Of a DNA stretch of 27,013 bases, positions 24,454-27,013 are shown in pieces. Numbering within the stretch: the first letter of the stretch is position 1; each line of letters starts with the position of its first letter. The DNA comes from a virus, in the IMG/VR virus record IMGVR_UViG_3300023178_000219, positions 1 through 27,013 of that record. The stretch is one strand, 5' to 3'. The notes under the pieces are model-generated. The model worked only from the letters and a program-made list of their open reading frames with translations, made no database searches and had not been told where the DNA came from. A program made the translations under genes and the position numbers.

Positions 24454-25800
24454 ATGAATGGTAAAAATTTTACATTAAGAACTGGTGTTAAATTTTCTGG
24501 TAACTCTGGAGATTTTGACAAACAGCCATTTATAAATTTGGTAGAAGAAGACTCAATTACTAGTGGTAAGTTTTTATCACTTTATAGAATAAGAAGATCA
24601 AAAGAAGAAAGTTCAGATATAGATTATGAATATCAGAACCCAGAAAAAGATGGTGTTATTGGATTAAGTTATGGTGATGGATCTAGTGTTTTTTCTTCAA
24701 GTGGAACATATATAACAAAAGCTATTAGTTTAAACGAATACAATGAAAATTTAGTTGGTAATACTACAACTGCAGATGCTCAAGAATATTTTGTTAATGT
24801 TACTGTTGATGATAATAGTAAATTAACACTTATGATTGACGATAATGGAACATTTCACGGTGACATAGTTGTTGAAAACTTAACGTTAAATAGTTATAAT
24901 TATATAGGTTCAACTTACAGACCACAGCCAGAGGGATTGTTAGATGCTAACTTAGATCAAACAATACTACCTAATGGCAGCTCGGCAGACAGCACACTAG
25001 TATTGCAATACCAATATAATGCAATGGAACAAACAGATGTTTTCTTAACTAGTGGATTAACTGGAGTATATGATTGGTCTGGTAACTCTAATACTGGTTC
25101 TATATTTGGAACAGCTATCGGAGATATGGCAAACTTTGGAACAGATAACTCTGTATCTGCAGGAGTTACTGGTTGGACAGCTGGTATTGTTGAGGGCGGA
25201 TTTAGATTGGATGGATCATCATATATAGAAAGCGAAACATCAACATTATTTACTGCAGCTGATCCACTGGATAATGGATATACTTTATTAACATCAGCTA
25301 AGTTTTTTACATCTGCAGATACTGACATATTAACCTTAACTGATGGTGTTGAAACATATGGTTCTTTAAAAATAAGAAATGGTTCTTTTGTTTTTGATGT
25401 AGCTACAGATTCTATAACTGCAGGATCTATAACAGCTGTTGATGAGATTGCAGCAACTGGATCTGTTGAACTGGGTAAGTGGTATAATATAGCAGCTACA
25501 TTAAAAGAAACTAATGGTATAGATAGAGGATCAAAGTTATATATTAACGGAGAGCCATCTATATTAACAAGAACTGTTAGCGATACATTATCAGCATCTA
25601 TGTTTACTACTCCAACAGTAGTAGCTGCTGATACTAAGTTAATTATAGGAACAGATATCGCTAAAACTAGTAACTTCATGAATGGAGTTATTAGTTTAAC
25701 TAGAGTATTTAATAGACCACTTAATGATGCGCAAATATTTGAAAACTTCATAACTAGTATACCCGGTCAAGTTAATATATCAGAAATTAATATTAGTTAG
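24454..25800 (+). CDS. Tail fibre/decoration protein with C-terminal LamG-like domain
   Basis: A 448-residue protein; ATG 24454 sits 2 bases after the previous stop, with AGGTGA at 24442-24447 inside the end of that gene. The N-terminal 165 residues (LRTGVKFSGNSGDFDKQPFI, GLSYGDGSSVFSSS) are beta-rich and unrecognised. A bridging segment with VYDWSGNSNTGSIFG (about 206-220) leads to a LamG-like domain at about 246-430: GGFRLDGSSYIESE, YTLLTSAKFFTSADTDILTL, GKWYNIAATLKETN, SKLYINGEPSILTR and MNGVISLTRVFNRPLNDAQI. It closes the lectin-rich block and is probably a surface-binding tail protein working with its neighbours. Compared with the other LamG proteins the domain order is reversed (unknown part first, lectin last). 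Confidence 0.68.
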   Translation: MNGKNFTLRTGVKFSGNSGDFDKQPFINLVEEDSITSGKFLSLYRIRRSKEESSDIDYEYQNPEKDGVIGLSYGDGSSVFSSSGTYITKAISLNEYNENLVGNTTTADAQEYFVNVTVDDNSKLTLMIDDNGTFHGDIVVENLTLNSYNYIGSTYRPQPEGLLDANLDQTILPNGSSADSTLVLQYQYNAMEQTDVFLTSGLTGVYDWSGNSNTGSIFGTAIGDMANFGTDNSVSAGVTGWTAGIVEGGFRLDGSSYIESETSTLFTAADPLDNGYTLLTSAKFFTSADTDILTLTDGVETYGSLKIRNGSFVFDVATDSITAGSITAVDEIAATGSVELGKWYNIAATLKETNGIDRGSKLYINGEPSILTRTVSDTLSASMFTTPTVVAADTKLIIGTDIAKTSNFMNGVISLTRVFNRPLNDAQIFENFITSIPGQVNISEINIS

Positions 25801-25831
25801 TTAGCTAGTAATTAATATAACAGGAAATAAA

Positions 25832-26929
25832 ATGAATTTAAACTATAAAATAGATAAAGAGCAAATTTTAAAGAAATTTAAAGATTATGTAAACTCTCAT
25901 ACTGATAGAGGTGATAGATATAATTCTAAAGGTAAGGATGTGCAATATCGTTCAGATTATGTTACTTTAGAAAAAATAAAGACATTATATATGTTTGTTA
26001 TTAATAACATAAAGCTAGACTTAAGAAGAGAACTTATACATGATGATAAATTATTTTTTAAAGTTATGAATAATTTATTAAATAGAGTCAATAATAAAAT
26101 AAGAACAAAAACTGCAACTAGCTTATTTATTTCTGTTGGTGTAGAAAATCCTATAGTTTTTGATGGTAGTGAAGATCAATATGAGGAATATTTTGTTTTT
26201 AATAAAACGAAACAAGCTCAAGTTATGAGAAAAATAATTGATGAGCTTAATGCAACATTAACCGGCGATGTTCCAGAAGAAGAAGGTAAAACTATTATTA
26301 ATTCAAATGATATACCAAAGAACCCTTCAAATATAGTTGAGGGTATGAGTAAAGAAGAAATAGCTGATAAGCTTATAAAAAGTATTAATCCAGATTATGT
26401 ATTGGAAATATTCAAGGGTAATTTTGAAAACTTTGATAAAGAATATTATAATTTTATAAAAGAACATGAAATAGATGAGTCAATTGCAAAAGAGATATTA
26501 TCCAATCTACATAATAAATTTTCTTCAGAAGAACCAAATAATATTTTAAATAAAAAACTGGAAGAAGAAGAAAAACCAAAACAAATCTATAAAAGATTTT
26601 CAGATCCCGGACTTGAGAATAGAAGAGAAAAATCTATGGATCAATTAAAGGGAAGAGGTTATACTTCTAAAGGCGGTGGTTGGTATGATCGCCGTGGAAA
26701 CTTTGTTGCAAAGATAGGTGATAAGGGTGAGATAATTTGGACTAAAGATCAGTATGATAAAAGTGACACCGGAGGAGCCACCGCAGCAATGGGTGGCTCA
26801 GCACCAGCTGCAGGAATACCTACTGCCGGACAAGAGGGAGATGGTGAAGAAGTAGAAACTGGATTGAATGATAAAGAGTTAGAATATATTAGAAAAACTT
26901 TTGGACATAATGAGAGAGATGATGCTTAG
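25832..26929 (+). CDS. Protein of unknown function with Gly-Trp-Tyr motif and flexible C-terminal linker
   Basis: A 365-residue protein; ATG 25832 with AGGAAA upstream, 31 bases after the last LamG gene. Not recognised. Residues 1-150 are helical and basic (LEKIKTLYMFVINNIKLDLR). At about 168-238 come short helical stretches of the type EEIADKLIKSINPDYVLEIF and IDESIAKEILSNLHNKF, which resemble small protein-binding helical bundles. Then at about 270-310 is a compact motif, GYTSKGGGWYDRRGNFVAKI followed by GEIIWTK, looking like a three-stranded sheet. A Gly/Ala/Pro-rich and then Glu-rich linker (about 314-345) and a final helix, LNDKELEYIRKTFGH, end the protein. This bead-on-string layout fits an assembly, scaffold or adaptor protein. 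The change from lectin-like beta proteins to this helical one marks a new functional block. Confidence 0.6.
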   Translation: MNLNYKIDKEQILKKFKDYVNSHTDRGDRYNSKGKDVQYRSDYVTLEKIKTLYMFVINNIKLDLRRELIHDDKLFFKVMNNLLNRVNNKIRTKTATSLFISVGVENPIVFDGSEDQYEEYFVFNKTKQAQVMRKIIDELNATLTGDVPEEEGKTIINSNDIPKNPSNIVEGMSKEEIADKLIKSINPDYVLEIFKGNFENFDKEYYNFIKEHEIDESIAKEILSNLHNKFSSEEPNNILNKKLEEEEKPKQIYKRFSDPGLENRREKSMDQLKGRGYTSKGGGWYDRRGNFVAKIGDKGEIIWTKDQYDKSDTGGATAAMGGSAPAAGIPTAGQEGDGEEVETGLNDKELEYIRKTFGHNERDDA

Positions 26930-27013
26930 ATCTGATATATACAATATTATAACAAAAAAAGAAAATCCTAAAAATGAATTGTTTAAAATCAATGAAAGAA
27001 GTCAAGCCAGTAT
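26919..27013 (+). CDS. Unknown protein, 3' partial (first 31 codons)
   Basis: A frame opens with ATG 26919 (or ATG 26922) and stays open to the window edge: MMLRSDIYNIITKKENPKNE, then LFKINERSQAS. It overlaps the end of the previous gene by 11 bases, with GAGAGAG at 26912-26918 as a possible but very close binding site; an in-frame ATG at 26910 is also possible. Tight overlap like this is common in the window, which supports a real gene. Too little is visible to name it. Confidence 0.55.
   Translation, partial: MMLRSDIYNIITKKENPKNELFKINERSQAS

Noticed and set aside
24957-25751. 264-codon open frame on the minus strand
   Set aside because: It lies wholly inside the LamG gene, gives a Val/Ser/Pro-rich chain typical of a reversed beta-protein gene, and has no ribosome binding site or matching family.
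25793-25808. Short TTAG tandem repeat at the end of the last LamG gene
   Set aside because: Only three copies plus a CTAG, partly coding; too short to tell from chance.

Overview
The window is a single-strand, almost gap-free block of tail and baseplate genes from a contractile-tailed (myovirus-type) phage with very AT-rich DNA (roughly 30% G+C by eye). All real genes lie on the + strand, spaced by -10 to about 30 bases, except for two gaps of 67 and 80 bases. The standard bacterial code fits (TAA, TAG and TGA all end genes, and Arg is mostly AGA). No host genes, tRNAs or CRISPR arrays are visible. Base composition and gene content resemble uncultured marine phages related at a distance to T4, but the host cannot be named from this sequence.

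Layout. Positions 1-7287 hold the tail hub region: a tube-adaptor/hub protein whose start lies outside the window, a 102-residue LysM-type gp53-like protein, and a 1846-residue giant hub-like protein. After a 67-base gap come a gp55-type late sigma factor and a 72-residue helical protein, unexpectedly placed inside the tail cluster. Positions 8225-12171 hold the core baseplate set in T4/P2-like order: a gp5-like OB-fold spike protein, gp25 and gp6. A small HNH endonuclease gene overlaps both of its neighbours at 12171-12437. It is followed by a DNRLRE-type virion protein and a 1112-residue P2 gpI/T4 gp7-like wedge protein with an inserted LamG-like lectin domain. At 17259 is a protein with a degenerate SAM-methyltransferase-like fold and a strongly charged C-terminal tail.

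After an 80-base gap with promoter-like sequences comes the distal or surface module (17981-25800): six proteins with Ig-like, LamG-like and CBM-like domains. Three consecutive ones share the same C-terminal module on unrelated N-terminal parts. This looks like a set of exchangeable receptor- or glycan-binding decorations built on a common anchor. The window ends with an unrecognised 365-residue protein and the first 31 codons of another gene.

How the genes work together (inference from families): the tube adaptor, giant hub, LysM protein and spike would form the baseplate centre; gp25, gp6 and the gpI/gp7-like protein would form the wedges; the DNRLRE and LamG proteins would be peripheral fibres or decorations that contact the host surface; the sigma factor would switch on late genes such as these. 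The observations most worth following are the shared C-terminal anchor module, the methyltransferase-like protein with the acidic/basic tail, the sigma factor with its small partner gene inside the baseplate operon, and the giant hub.
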